A DNA stretch of 64,000 nt from Lichenicoccus sp965276875 (GTDB lineage: Bacteria > Pseudomonadota > Alphaproteobacteria > Acetobacterales > Acetobacteraceae). This document shows positions 7,451 to 16,056 of the stretch, one piece after another; the stretch's first letter is position 1, and each line of letters starts with the position of its first letter. The position numbers and the translations under genes were made by a program. The notes beneath the pieces are model-generated. The model did not search any database. It saw only the letters and a list, made by a program, of their open reading frames with translations, and was not told the DNA's origin. Location: contig NZ_OZ255701.1 of the NCBI RefSeq assembly GCF_965276875.1, positions 2,852,001 to 2,916,000 on the forward strand. Reading direction: 5' to 3'.

Positions 7451-8448
7451 TGCACCCGCTCTCCAGGCTTGCTTTGCTGATCCCGCCGATCCGTCGCCTG
7501 CATGACGCCCGCGACCAGCTGCTCGAGGAGCGCGACAGCCTGGCCCTGCAAACGCGGCCGCTCGGATCGAGCCCACTGCACCACTACAACGCCTGTTTCG
7601 ATGCTGAGGCGATGCTGCACCGCCACGCGGCCCGTGACCTGCGGCCGCACCCGAACAGAATCACCAACTTTCTCGGCGTCCTGGTCGACCCGAAAGTCCT
7701 GCCCGCCATCCTCGCCGGCCGTGAAGGCAGCATCGAGCCGATCCCGATCCCGGCGAACTGGCATGCCGATGTCGCCGAGTGGGCGATGGCGCTGCGCGCG
7801 GTCGAGCAGGCGCAAGGCCGCTTCATCGTCATCGAACTCGGTTGCGGCTGGGGTTGTTGGATGAACAATACCGGAGTTGCCGCACGTAGGCTGGGCCTGG
7901 CCGTGACGCTGATCGGCGTCGAGGGCGATCCCGGCCATATCGCCTACGCCCGCGAGGCGACGGCGGCGAACGGCTTCGATCTCGCCGACGTGATCATCCA
8001 TCACGGCATCGCCGCCGCCCGCTCCGGCCGCGCCTTGTTTCCCAGGCAGACACCTGGGGGCGCCGATTGGGGGCTTGAGCCGATCTTCGACGCCACCGTC
8101 GAGCAGATCGACGAGGCGGTGCGATCGGGCGCCTGCGACGCACTGCCGATGCTGTCGCTGGCCGAGATCATCGGCGCGCGCGAGCGGATCGACCTGCTGC
8201 ATGTCGATATTCAGGGCGGCGAGGCGGCGCTGATCGCAGGCACCCTCGATATGCTGACCGAGCGCGTCGCGATGCTGCTGATCGGCACCCATTCGCGCCA
8301 GATTGAGGGCGAACTGTTCGAACGGTTGCTGTCTGTTGGCTGGATACTGGAGATCGAGCGGCCCGCGATCCTCTCCGTCGGCAGTGCCGCGCCCGTCGTC
8401 ACGATCGACGGCGTGCAGGGCTGGCGCAATCCCGCTTTACTTCCATGA
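7450..8448 (+). CDS. FkbM family methyltransferase
   Basis: A 332-residue protein, started at the ATG overlapping the previous stop. The SAM-binding motif VIELGCGWG lies around residue 135 and the FkbM signature IDLLHVDIQGGEAALI around residue 245, close to the family form iDllKiDvEGaE. FkbM-type enzymes O-methylate sugars, lipids or secondary metabolites. The first 110 residues are a non-catalytic N-terminal extension rich in His (SSPLHHYNACFDAEAMLHRHAARDL). Coupling to the MFS-fusion gene suggests one transcript. The substrate cannot be told from the sequence. Confidence 0.8.
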   Translation: MHPLSRLALLIPPIRRLHDARDQLLEERDSLALQTRPLGSSPLHHYNACFDAEAMLHRHAARDLRPHPNRITNFLGVLVDPKVLPAILAGREGSIEPIPIPANWHADVAEWAMALRAVEQAQGRFIVIELGCGWGCWMNNTGVAARRLGLAVTLIGVEGDPGHIAYAREATAANGFDLADVIIHHGIAAARSGRALFPRQTPGGADWGLEPIFDATVEQIDEAVRSGACDALPMLSLAEIIGARERIDLLHVDIQGGEAALIAGTLDMLTERVAMLLIGTHSRQIEGELFERLLSVGWILEIERPAILSVGSAAPVVTIDGVQGWRNPALLP

Positions 8449-8467
8449 ACCGGATGGAGCGCACATC

Positions 8468-9862
8468 ATGAATGAGAGCCGCACCGAGACCGACAGCATC
8501 GGCGCCATCGAGGTGCCTTCGGATCGGCTCTGGGGCGCGCAGACGCAGCGTTCGCTTGCCTATTTCAGCATCGGTCACGAGCTGATGCCGCGCGAGATGA
8601 TCGCCGGCTATGCCATCCTCAAGCGCGCCGCGGCGGACGCCAACCACGCTCTCGGCAAACTCGCCGATCAGCCGCACGCTCTGATCGTGCAGGTCTGCGA
8701 CGAAATCCTCGCGGGCCGCCACCGCGAGATGTTTCCGTTGCATGTCTGGATGACCGGCAGCGGCACCCAGTTCAACATGAATGTCAACGAGGTGATTTCC
8801 AACCGCGCCTGCCAGCTCGCCGGCACCGCACTCGGCGGCAAGCAGCCGGTCCATCCGAACGACCATGCCAACCTGTCGCAATCCTCCAACGACACCTTTC
8901 CCTCAGTGATGCATATCGCGGCGGCAGTCGGAGTGGCCGAGCGGCTGGTCCCGAAAATCGCCTCCCTGCGCGATGCGATCGCGGCCAAAGCCCACGCCTG
9001 GTCGCACATCGTCAAGATCGGCCGCACCCATTTGCAGGACGCAACGCCGATCACGCTCGGCCAGGAGTGGTCCGGCTACGCATCCATGCTCGGAGACGAC
9101 ATTGCCCGTCTCAGCGCCGCCCAGGCGGGACTGTATCCGCTGGCACTCGGCGGCACCGCGGTCGGCACCGGCATCAACGCACCACCTGGCTTCGCCGAGG
9201 CCGCCTGCTCAAGCATCGCGAAGCTTACCGGCCTGCGCTTCGTCACGGCACCGAACAAGTTCGCGGCCCAGGGCGCGCACGATGCGCTGGTGCAGCTCTC
9301 CGGCACGCTACGCACGCTCGCTGTCTCGCTTGCCAAGATGGCGAACGACATCCGCCTGCTCGCCTGCGGCCCGCGCGCCGGCCTCGCCGAATTGCGCCTG
9401 CCGGAGAACGAGCCGGGCTCCTCGATCATGCCGGGCAAGGTTAATCCGACTCAGGCGGAAGCGCTGACCATGATCGCAGCACAAGTGATGGCCAACGACG
9501 TCGCCGTCGGTATCGGGGGTGCTGGCGGCATGCTCGAGATGAACGTCTACAAGCCGTTGATGATCCACAACATCATGCAGTCGATTACACTGATGACCGA
9601 CGGCGCCGATAATTTTCGCCGCTTCCTCGTCGAAGGCACCGAGCCCGACCTGGAGCGGATCGCCGAGCACGTCGAGCGCTCGCTGATGCTGGTCACCGCG
9701 CTCACCCCGGCGATCGGCTACGACCGCGCCTCGCAGATCGCTCACCACGCGATGACCCACAACCAGACCCTGCGCGAGGCGGCAATGGCGCTCGGCTTCG
9801 TCAGCGCCGAAGACTTCGACCGCATCGTTGATCCCGCGCGCATGGTCGGCAACACGTCTTAA
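8468..9862 (+). CDS. fumC: Fumarate hydratase class II
   Basis: A 464-residue protein, the normal length for FumC, which interconverts fumarate and malate in the TCA cycle without an iron-sulfur cluster. Diagnostic motifs are TGSGTQFNMNVNEVISNRA, HPNDHANLSQSSND, KIGRTHLQDATPITLGQEWSGY and the catalytic loop GSSIMPGKVNPTQAE. The chosen ATG is preceded by GGAG about eight bases upstream. It lies 19 bases after the methyltransferase stop. Aspartase shares the fold, but ETDSIGAIEVPSDRLWGAQTQRS-like spacing and the HPND motif favour fumarase. Confidence 0.95.
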   Translation: MNESRTETDSIGAIEVPSDRLWGAQTQRSLAYFSIGHELMPREMIAGYAILKRAAADANHALGKLADQPHALIVQVCDEILAGRHREMFPLHVWMTGSGTQFNMNVNEVISNRACQLAGTALGGKQPVHPNDHANLSQSSNDTFPSVMHIAAAVGVAERLVPKIASLRDAIAAKAHAWSHIVKIGRTHLQDATPITLGQEWSGYASMLGDDIARLSAAQAGLYPLALGGTAVGTGINAPPGFAEAACSSIAKLTGLRFVTAPNKFAAQGAHDALVQLSGTLRTLAVSLAKMANDIRLLACGPRAGLAELRLPENEPGSSIMPGKVNPTQAEALTMIAAQVMANDVAVGIGGAGGMLEMNVYKPLMIHNIMQSITLMTDGADNFRRFLVEGTEPDLERIAEHVERSLMLVTALTPAIGYDRASQIAHHAMTHNQTLREAAMALGFVSAEDFDRIVDPARMVGNTS

Positions 9863-10058
9863 ACGCGTCGCTGCTGGGTGTGGAGGTGGTTTATGCGACG
9901 GCTGAATTCATCACGCCAAAAGAACGGGATCGTCCCGTACCGCTCGTGCCCGCGGTCGAGGCGGTCAGGTTTGCCGCGCGACGGCTCCATGACCTGGGCG
10001 TTGCGCATGCGCTTCGCACTGTCGAAGGGCGACCTGGTGACCCAACGTCGGCTTGGCC

Positions 10059-12488
10059 TCAAGAGGCCTGCATCTCATCCTCGTGCCGTAGCGCCTGCGC
10101 AGGTATTGCGGAGTCGTGGCCGAGTTCGCGGAGCATGGTCGCGACCGCCGCTGCCGAGCGGGGCTTGCTGAACAGGTAGCCCTGCAGCTCGCCGCAGCCC
10201 TCGCGCAACAGGGCTGCGCGCTGCGCCGCGGTCTCGACCCCCTCGGCATTGATCGCGATGCCGAGTGACCGGCCGAGCCCGATCACGGCCCGTACGATCG
10301 CCAGGCAATCCTCGCGTTCCATCATGCCGCTTACGAAGGACTGGTCGATTTTGATCTTGTCGAACGGGAACCTGCGCAGATAGCCGAGCGAGGAATAGCC
10401 GGTGCCGAAATCGTCCATCGCGATCCTGACGCCGAGTGCCCGGATCGCATGCAGCGACGCCAGCACCTTCTCGTCGTCGCGCAGCAGCACCGATTCGGTG
10501 ATTTCCAGTTCCAACCGTCCTGGCGGCAGCCCGGACCCTGCAAGCGCCTCCGTCACCTCATCGAGTAATCCTTCGCGGAACTGCAACGGTGACAGATTGA
10601 CCGCGACCTTCATCGCGGCAGGCCAGGAGGCGGCGTCCACGCAGGCGCGGCACAGGGCCAGCTTGCCGATCGCCGGCATCAACCCGACCTCTTCGGCAAG
10701 CGGGATGAAGACCGCCGGGCTGACCAGTCCGCGCTCGGGATGGCGCCAGCGCAGCAATGCCTCGAAGCCGGAGATACGCTCGCCGTTGCGCATCAGCGGC
10801 TGGTAGAACAGCTCGAACTGCTGCTCGACGATACCGCGCCGCAGGTCCTGCTCGAGCATTTGGCGCGCCTGCATGGCAGTGTCCATCTCCGCCTCAAAGA
10901 AGCAGAAGCCGCCGCGATCGCTTGCCTTGGCACGATACAGCGCGAGGTCGGCCCGGGTGAGCAGCGCATCCGTGGTCGCCGCTCCGTCGTGCGTGAGGGC
11001 AACGCCGACACTGGCGCCGATCACGATCTCACGCTGCTCGATCTCGAACGGCGCCGACAGCGCCGCGATGATCCGTTGCGCCAGCATCGTCGCCGCTGCC
11101 GGCTGGCTGATACCGTCCAGACCGGCAACCTCCTGGACGATCGCGAACTCGTCGCCACCGAGCCGCGCGACCAGGTCGCCCTTGCGCACGCACTCGCGTA
11201 TGCGCGCAGCCGCGGCGCGAAGCAGACCGTCGCCGATGCCGTGGCCGAGTGTGTCGTTGACCACCTTGAAGCGGTCGAGGTTCAGGCAAAGCACCGCCAG
11301 CCCGCGTGCCGCATTGGTTTGCGGCTCGCTCCGGGCAGTTTCCGCCAAGGCGCGGGTAACGTGTTCGACGAACGACAAACGGTTCGGCAGGCCGGTGAGA
11401 AGGTCGTGCCGCGCCATGTGCGCAAGGCGCGCCTCGGTGGCGCGACGTTCGGTGATGTCTTCGTAGGTGGCGACCCAGCCGCCGCCGGCGACGGTCTGTT
11501 GCGCGACCGCGATGCTGCGCCCGTCGGCAAGGTCGCAGGTGAACGCCGGCAATGCGCCCCCGCGCGAAATCTCCGCCACCGCGGCGAGGCCGGCCGTGCG
11601 CAGGACGTCATCCGAGCACGCGCCGAGTTCGGGCGCCCCAAAGATCTCGGCGAAGCGGAGATTGGCAACCTGCAGCCGTCCTTTTGCGTCGAACAGACAG
11701 AGCCCCTGGTTCATGTTGGCCAGCGCCGCCTGCATCTGCGCGTGCCGCGCCGCGATCTCGCCGGCATGGCTTGCCGCCTGCTCGTCCATCAGCGTCTGGA
11801 TTTGCGCCATGCCCGACGCGATCGCCGACTGCATCATCGAGAGCGCGCGCAGCAGGTCCGCGGTCTCGCCGCGTCCCTTCGCGGGGATGTCGTTGTCGAG
11901 CCGTCCGGCGGCGATCGACTGCGCAATTCGCACCGCGCGCCGCACCGGCGGAGCGATCAATCGGCTGAGCAGCATGGTAATAGTGAGGGCCGCGAGCAGG
12001 CTGCCGCCGATCGCCAGCGACGTCCGCCGCACCTGCTTCTTCACCAGCAGGCTGACGCGCTGGCGATAGCGGAAACCGTCATCGGCAAAGGTCTCGACGA
12101 GGCGATCGAAGTCGTGCTGCACGGCGGCGGCCTCGCCAGGGTGCGCTGCAAGCCGCGGCAGCAGCGACCCGGCGCGTGTGCGCAGGGCTGCCGCCTGCGC
12201 GCGTCCCTGGACCGACACGGCGCGGTCGCGCACCACATCGAGATCGTCGAGCACCTCTTGCGTTTGAGCGGCAACGTGAGGGTCGGCAGGCCGATCCGGA
12301 TCGGCGGCCAGGCGCGCGAAGTCGATCTGGGCTTCGCGCAGATAGCTGACCGCCATGAAGGCGTTGTCGTAGATGTCCAGGGCTACGCCGCCGAGGCGGC
12401 GCTCGGCGGCCTGCGCGAATAGGCCGAGCAATCCCGTCAGCACCGTGAGTGCCAGGCAACCTGCCAGTATCTTTGAGCGGATCGACAT
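10059..12488 (-). CDS. Membrane-bound HAMP-PAS-GGDEF-EAL protein (c-di-GMP turnover)
   Basis: An 809-residue protein and last gene of a four-gene minus-strand operon. It has an N-terminal membrane helix (ILAGCLALTVLTGLLGLFAQA), a periplasmic helical sensor of about 140 residues, a second helix (SLAIGGSLLAALTITMLLSRLI), a HAMP linker (around 190-245), a PAS-like region (around 265-360), a GGDEF domain with RLGGDEFAIV near residue 441, and an EAL domain with EALLRW near 575 and DDFGTGYSSLGYL. Both catalytic signatures are intact, so it may make or cleave c-di-GMP. The sensor is periplasmic, as are the products of the three preceding genes. It starts 10 bases after the cupredoxin stop. Confidence 0.9.
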   Translation of the reverse strand: MSIRSKILAGCLALTVLTGLLGLFAQAAERRLGGVALDIYDNAFMAVSYLREAQIDFARLAADPDRPADPHVAAQTQEVLDDLDVVRDRAVSVQGRAQAAALRTRAGSLLPRLAAHPGEAAAVQHDFDRLVETFADDGFRYRQRVSLLVKKQVRRTSLAIGGSLLAALTITMLLSRLIAPPVRRAVRIAQSIAAGRLDNDIPAKGRGETADLLRALSMMQSAIASGMAQIQTLMDEQAASHAGEIAARHAQMQAALANMNQGLCLFDAKGRLQVANLRFAEIFGAPELGACSDDVLRTAGLAAVAEISRGGALPAFTCDLADGRSIAVAQQTVAGGGWVATYEDITERRATEARLAHMARHDLLTGLPNRLSFVEHVTRALAETARSEPQTNAARGLAVLCLNLDRFKVVNDTLGHGIGDGLLRAAAARIRECVRKGDLVARLGGDEFAIVQEVAGLDGISQPAAATMLAQRIIAALSAPFEIEQREIVIGASVGVALTHDGAATTDALLTRADLALYRAKASDRGGFCFFEAEMDTAMQARQMLEQDLRRGIVEQQFELFYQPLMRNGERISGFEALLRWRHPERGLVSPAVFIPLAEEVGLMPAIGKLALCRACVDAASWPAAMKVAVNLSPLQFREGLLDEVTEALAGSGLPPGRLELEITESVLLRDDEKVLASLHAIRALGVRIAMDDFGTGYSSLGYLRRFPFDKIKIDQSFVSGMMEREDCLAIVRAVIGLGRSLGIAINAEGVETAAQRAALLREGCGELQGYLFSKPRSAAAVATMLRELGHDSAIPAQALRHEDEMQAS

Positions 12489-12498
12489 GCGAGGGCGC

Positions 12499-12825
12499 TC
12501 AGCGCACGACGACGCGCAGGTGCATCTTCGGGTGGATACGGCATTGCACGTCGAACGTGCCCGGGCGGCGGAAAGTGACCACCACGGTTTGTCCCGGCTC
12601 CTGCTCGTCGGATTCGTAAGCGAAGGTGGGCGCGCTTACAAAGACCTGGTGGGCGAATTCGTCATCGTCGGTGAAGCGAACGGAGTCCCCGACGTGGATG
12701 TGGACTTCCCTGGTCATAAAGGCGCGGTCCTTTTGCGAGACCACGATCGTGCTGCCGGCGAGTGCAGGCACTGTGATAAGTGAGAGGATCGCACACGCCG
12801 CAAGCGTGCGTCTAACGCGTGACAA
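12499..12825 (-). CDS. Exported cupredoxin-like copper protein
   Basis: A 108-residue protein started at a TTG (12825) that overlaps the end of the globin gene and has GGAGC about eight bases upstream; no ATG gives a sensible signal peptide. Residues 1-23 are a signal peptide (ACAILSLITVPALAG). The mature domain has the type-1 copper ligand set of plastocyanin-like proteins: His59 (FAHQVF), Cys95, His98 and Met101 (CRIHPKM). Proteins of this kind are often labelled methylamine utilisation protein MauL-like without proof. It probably transfers electrons or senses redox in the periplasm. It is translationally coupled to the haemoglobin upstream. Confidence 0.85.
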   Translation of the reverse strand: MSRVRRTLAACAILSLITVPALAGSTIVVSQKDRAFMTREVHIHVGDSVRFTDDDEFAHQVFVSAPTFAYESDEQEPGQTVVVTFRRPGTFDVQCRIHPKMHLRVVVR

Positions 12826-13225
12826 TGTCGCGCTCCATGGGTGCGAGCCTGGCGAGCAGGCGATTCTGGGTCCAGAACGGAATGCCGGTGCGGTCCATCG
12901 CCGTCTGCAGGTCCTCGACGACAGCATTGAAGCGCGCCTGGTCGATATGCAGCCCCTTGTGCGACGCCGCCATCGAGCGGCCCTTGTAGACGCACGGACC
13001 ACCGGTCAGGGCGCACAGGAAGCTGACGAAGTGCGGCTCCAGGAAGGAGCGGTTGATATTGTCGAAATCGGCATGCAGACGCGGATCGGTAAAGTAGAGC
13101 GTCATCGCGGCATCGGTGATGCGGGCAATGCCGCGATGCGCGCCAAGGTCGTCGTAGAGCGTGTCGCGGGCCATCGCGGACGTGGTGGTGCCGAGCAGGG
13201 CTGCGAGCAGAAGCAGGATTCGCAT
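12812..13225 (-). CDS. Exported group 1 truncated haemoglobin
   Basis: A 137-residue protein with an N-terminal signal peptide (residues 1-19, LLLLAALLGTTTSAMA), which is unusual for a globin. The mature part has the group 1 truncated-haemoglobin pattern: TLYDDLG at the start, YFTDPRL (Tyr44 is a possible distal B10 residue), the LTGGPCVYKGRSM loop and the proximal His89 in AASHKGLHI. Two cysteines (71 and 78) could form a disulfide in the periplasm. Group 1 globins bind O2 and NO. Its stop overlaps the cupredoxin start by 14 bases and it follows the DUF3034 gene by nine bases. Confidence 0.9.
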   Translation of the reverse strand: MRILLLLAALLGTTTSAMARDTLYDDLGAHRGIARITDAAMTLYFTDPRLHADFDNINRSFLEPHFVSFLCALTGGPCVYKGRSMAASHKGLHIDQARFNAVVEDLQTAMDRTGIPFWTQNRLLARLAPMERDIVTR

Positions 13226-13234
13226 GCGTGTCCC

Positions 13235-14122
13235 CTAGAATCCGGTTTGCAGGGAGAGGTAGACGCCGTTCTGGTCGCCCTGGCGGGCGATGGGGCCGAG
13301 GGCGAGGAAGGCCAGCGTCGCCGAGAGGTGCTTGCCCAGAAAGCAGGCGACGAACGCATCGAAGGCGGTGCCCTCAGCGGCGAAGCCGAGATTGTCCGGC
13401 TTGGTGCGGACCTCGCCGCCGACGGCGAGCCAGCGTCTGAGCAGCAGGGCCGCCGAGCCTTCGAACTGGGCGCTGTAGGTACGGTTGCGGTCGCCGCCGA
13501 AACCGAGCAGTCCGAACTGATTGGCGCGGGTGGCGAGCACGGTCGCATTGACCAGCAGGCTCTGTGCCAGGAACAGCTTGGTGGCGGCGATATAGACATC
13601 CGCGCCGTCTGGGCTGGAGGCGCCGAGCGAGGCGAGCAGCGCGTGGCTGCCCGCGGCCTTGAACTGCGCGCCGATGGCGATCTGCGGCAGCCAGCGATCC
13701 TGGTCCCAGACGGCGTCGCCGATCAGCCGCAGCTTGGCGCCAACGACATCGAGATTGAACTGATAGCCGCGTCCGACCCCGAGCCGGGCGCCGGCGTTGC
13801 CGGTGTCGAACCATTCATGCGCGTAGGAGAGTTCCAGCCGGTCATACAGGCCGATGCTGGCGCCGACCGAGGACAGCGCGAAGTCCGGCAGGGCTACATA
13901 GGTGCCGTGTAGTGTGCCGCCGATGGCGTCACGGGTGCCGTAGCCGCTGATCACCGCCCAGGGTGCGAGGCCGCCGCCGGCGGCGCCCTCGATCTGGCTG
14001 ACCCCGGATGTTGCCAGCAGGCGTGCGCTGTCCTGCGCGCGGCCGGCGCTGGCGCAGACGACGAGCAGGAGAGCCCATGCGATCGCGAGCTGCGACAGCC
14101 TGTTGAGAGAGATGCCGCCCAT
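13235..14122 (-). CDS. DUF3034 family outer membrane protein
   Basis: A 295-residue protein, first gene of the globin/cupredoxin/GGDEF-EAL operon. I chose the ATG at 14122, which has GGAAG seven bases upstream; an ATG at 14149 would add nine residues. A signal peptide ends at GRAQ. The rest alternates hydrophobic and polar residues in strands (YGTRDAIGGTLHGTYVALPDF, LELSYAHEWFDTG, ATVLATRANQFGLLGFGG) and ends LSLQTGF with a terminal Phe, as in beta-barrels. The pattern fits DUF3034, a proteobacterial family of unknown function. Possible roles are a porin or channel for the periplasmic partners. Confidence 0.8.
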   Translation of the reverse strand: MGGISLNRLSQLAIAWALLLVVCASAGRAQDSARLLATSGVSQIEGAAGGGLAPWAVISGYGTRDAIGGTLHGTYVALPDFALSSVGASIGLYDRLELSYAHEWFDTGNAGARLGVGRGYQFNLDVVGAKLRLIGDAVWDQDRWLPQIAIGAQFKAAGSHALLASLGASSPDGADVYIAATKLFLAQSLLVNATVLATRANQFGLLGFGGDRNRTYSAQFEGSAALLLRRWLAVGGEVRTKPDNLGFAAEGTAFDAFVACFLGKHLSATLAFLALGPIARQGDQNGVYLSLQTGF

Positions 14123-14200
14123 CGTGCTTCCGTCATTGCATCGTCGCAATGGAGGATGCGGGTCCGACGTTAAGATTGGGTAAAGTGAGCCGACTCATAC

Positions 14201-14302
14201 CGGCAGCCCTCCGGGCTGACCGGTAAGCGCGTGGGGTTGGCGGGGCGGCCATGCGTAAGAAAGACTCTGATACCGGTCGCCCATGAAGGCCGCTGGTATC
14301 AG
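14201..14302. promoter_or_regulatory. Two inverted repeats between ccmI and the DUF3034 gene
   Basis: Two hairpin-forming segments lie in this 176-base spacer. At 14201-14224 the sequence is CCGG-CAGCCC-TCC-GGGCTG-A-CCGG. At 14267-14302 the exact arms CTGATACC and GGTATCAG flank 20 bases and overlap the ccmI stop codon. Neither is followed by a T-run in the minus direction, so they are not classical terminators. They could end the ccm transcript or act as an operator for the downstream operon. Confidence 0.4.
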
Positions 14303-15018
14303 TGTGCGTGTTCGGACTCCGCGATCCGCTGCTCCGCCAACAGGCGCCAAGGGGCGTTCTTTGGCGCGGCATTCAGGGCGCGCCGGAACAGGTCGGCACT
14401 GTCCGGGCTGACGCTGCCCTCGGCATCCACCTGTGCCTCGGCGGTTTGCGCCGCCAGGGTAGGATCGAACCCCGCTTGCAAGGCGTGGTGCCAGGCCTGC
14501 GCCGCGGCGCCCCAGTCGCCACGCGCGGCTTCTGCCTGGCCGAGCAGGACGTAGCCTTCCTGAGCCTGCGGCGAGTCTTGCGGCAGCCCGGCGAGGCGGG
14601 TCTTCAGCAGCGCCAGTAGTCGCGCATCGTCCTGCCCGCTTACGTCCATCTGTCGAATACGCATCGCCAGCGGCTCGGCTGGCAGGTTGGGTCGGCCGCG
14701 GGCCAGATACAGACCCAAAGCTGCAAGCGGGATCAGCGCCAAGCCGGCTATGACCGGTGCCCGGGCCCCGGTGCGTGCTGGGTCAGGGGTGCGGGCGCCC
14801 TCGGCGAGCAGACGGCGCTGCACCTCGAGGCGCGCGGTCGCATATTCGCTGTCGGCGATCAGGCCCATGCCGCGGTCGCGCTCGAGTTCGGCGAGTTGGG
14901 CGCGATGCAAGGCCAGCGCCGCCTCGTGGCGGTCGCGCGCGCCGAGCCCGCGACGCAGAACCAGCGCGCAGGGCAGCAGGACCACCACGCTGACCAGGAC
15001 AATGAACAACCAGATCAT
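14299..15018 (-). CDS. ccmI: Cytochrome c maturation protein CcmI (CycH)
   Basis: A 239-residue protein, last gene of the ccmCDEFGHI operon. CcmI is a membrane-anchored chaperone that presents apocytochrome c to the haem lyase. There is an N-terminal helix (MIWLFIVLVSVVVLLPCALVL), a charged cytoplasmic loop (LAELERDRGMGLIADSEYATARLEVQRRLL), a second helix (VIAGLALIPLAALGLYL) and a C-terminal TPR-like region (EGYVLLGQAEAARGDWGAAAQAWHHALQ). This is the standard arrangement, at a shorter than average length. It starts four bases after the ccmH stop. Confidence 0.9.
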   Translation of the reverse strand: MIWLFIVLVSVVVLLPCALVLRRGLGARDRHEAALALHRAQLAELERDRGMGLIADSEYATARLEVQRRLLAEGARTPDPARTGARAPVIAGLALIPLAALGLYLARGRPNLPAEPLAMRIRQMDVSGQDDARLLALLKTRLAGLPQDSPQAQEGYVLLGQAEAARGDWGAAAQAWHHALQAGFDPTLAAQTAEAQVDAEGSVSPDSADLFRRALNAAPKNAPWRLLAEQRIAESEHAH

Positions 15019-15022
15019 CGGT

Positions 15023-15478
15023 TCAACGCGGTTCCAGCAGCTCGTCCAGGCGTCGACGTTCGCTCGCCGAAAGCGGCTGCGGGTCGCGCGTGCGCCTGCG
15101 CCAGCCGAGCCAGGCGGCCAAGCCCCCCAGGCCTAACGCGAGCCCCGGCATGAACCAGAGCAGCAGCGTCAAGCCGTCCAGCGGCGGCCGCAGACGGATG
15201 AAGTTGCCGTAGCGGGCAACCATCCAGGCGATGATCTGCCGGTTGCTCTGCCCCTGCTGCACATGCACGCGCACCACATGGCGCAGGTCGCGGGCCAGTG
15301 GAGCGCTGCTGTCCTCGATGCTCTCGTTCTGACAGACCAGGCAGCGCAACTGCGACCCGATCGCCTCCGCCCGCGCCTCCTGCGCCGGGTTGCGGAGCAT
15401 CTCGGAGGGATCGTCGACGGCCAGGGCCGCGAGCGGCGGCAACAGCAGCAGCATGGCCAGCAGGCAAGCCCGGATCAT
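15023..15478 (-). CDS. ccmH: Cytochrome c maturation thiol-disulfide protein CcmH
   Basis: A 151-residue protein with a signal peptide, the invariant LRCLVCQN motif (Cys46 and Cys49) and a C-terminal membrane helix (LLLWFMPGLALGLGGLAAWL). CcmH reduces the haem-binding cysteines of apocytochrome c. Its ATG overlaps the ccmG stop (ATGA), so translation is coupled. NESIEDSSAPLARDLR following the motif is the normal family sequence. Confidence 0.95.
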   Translation of the reverse strand: MIRACLLAMLLLLPPLAALAVDDPSEMLRNPAQEARAEAIGSQLRCLVCQNESIEDSSAPLARDLRHVVRVHVQQGQSNRQIIAWMVARYGNFIRLRPPLDGLTLLLWFMPGLALGLGGLAAWLGWRRRTRDPQPLSASERRRLDELLEPR

Positions 15479-16056
15479 CGATGCAAGCTTGCCAAAGCCG
15501 GCCGCAACCCGGTGTGGATGAGGTCGGCCGTGAGCGGGCCGGCCACATGCCAGCGGATGATCCCGCCGGGTGCGATCAGGAAGCTCTCCGGCACGCCGGT
15601 GACGCCCCAGTCAATGGCGGTCAGACCGCTGCGGTCCGCGGCCAGCTTGGCGTAGGGGGCGGAGGTGCGACGGACGAAGCCGGCGGCGTTCGCCGATGCA
15701 TCCTTGTAGGCGACGCCCCAGATGGGCACGAGAGACGCGACCGAGACGAGGGTTTGTGCCTCCAGCACGCACGGGATGCACCAGGAGGCGAAGAAGTTCA
15801 CCAGCACCGGCTGCGTCTGGGCGGACAGGAGCTGCGAGGAGAATCCCTGGCCGGGCGCCTGCGACGGCAGGTCGAACTGGGGGATCGGCCGGTTGAGCAC
15901 CGGGGCATGGACGTCGTGCGGATCGAATTCGCCGGTGCCCATGTTGGTCAGCATGGCATAAAAGCCGGTGCCGGCGGCCACGGCCAACCCAAGCGGCGCC
16001 AGCAACACGACGCGACGGCGCGAGAGGCGCGCAGGGCCCGACATATCAGCCGACAT
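15475..16056 (-). CDS. ccmG: Periplasmic thiol:disulfide oxidoreductase CcmG/DsbE
   Basis: A 193-residue, N-terminally anchored thioredoxin-fold protein with active site WCIPC (Cys93, Cys96) and the cis-Pro segment GVPESFLI. It passes reducing power to CcmH and apocytochrome c. I chose the ATG at 16056, which overlaps the end of ccmF by 11 bases; an ATG at 16044 just after the ccmF stop is nearly as good. The anchor is RRRVVLLAPLGLAVAAGTGFY. Confidence 0.95.
   Translation of the reverse strand: MSADMSGPARLSRRRVVLLAPLGLAVAAGTGFYAMLTNMGTGEFDPHDVHAPVLNRPIPQFDLPSQAPGQGFSSQLLSAQTQPVLVNFFASWCIPCVLEAQTLVSVASLVPIWGVAYKDASANAAGFVRRTSAPYAKLAADRSGLTAIDWGVTGVPESFLIAPGGIIRWHVAGPLTADLIHTGLRPALASLHR

Noticed and set aside
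9863..10058. Open frame on the plus strand (EVVYATAEFITPKERDRPV...) after fumC
   Set aside because: It runs into the 3' end of the GGDEF-EAL gene on the other strand and has no family resemblance or convincing start; I treat the 196 bases as intergenic.
14267..14302. Hairpin after ccmI as Rho-independent terminator
   Set aside because: The arms are only eight bases, the loop is 20 bases, and no T-run follows in the direction of transcription.
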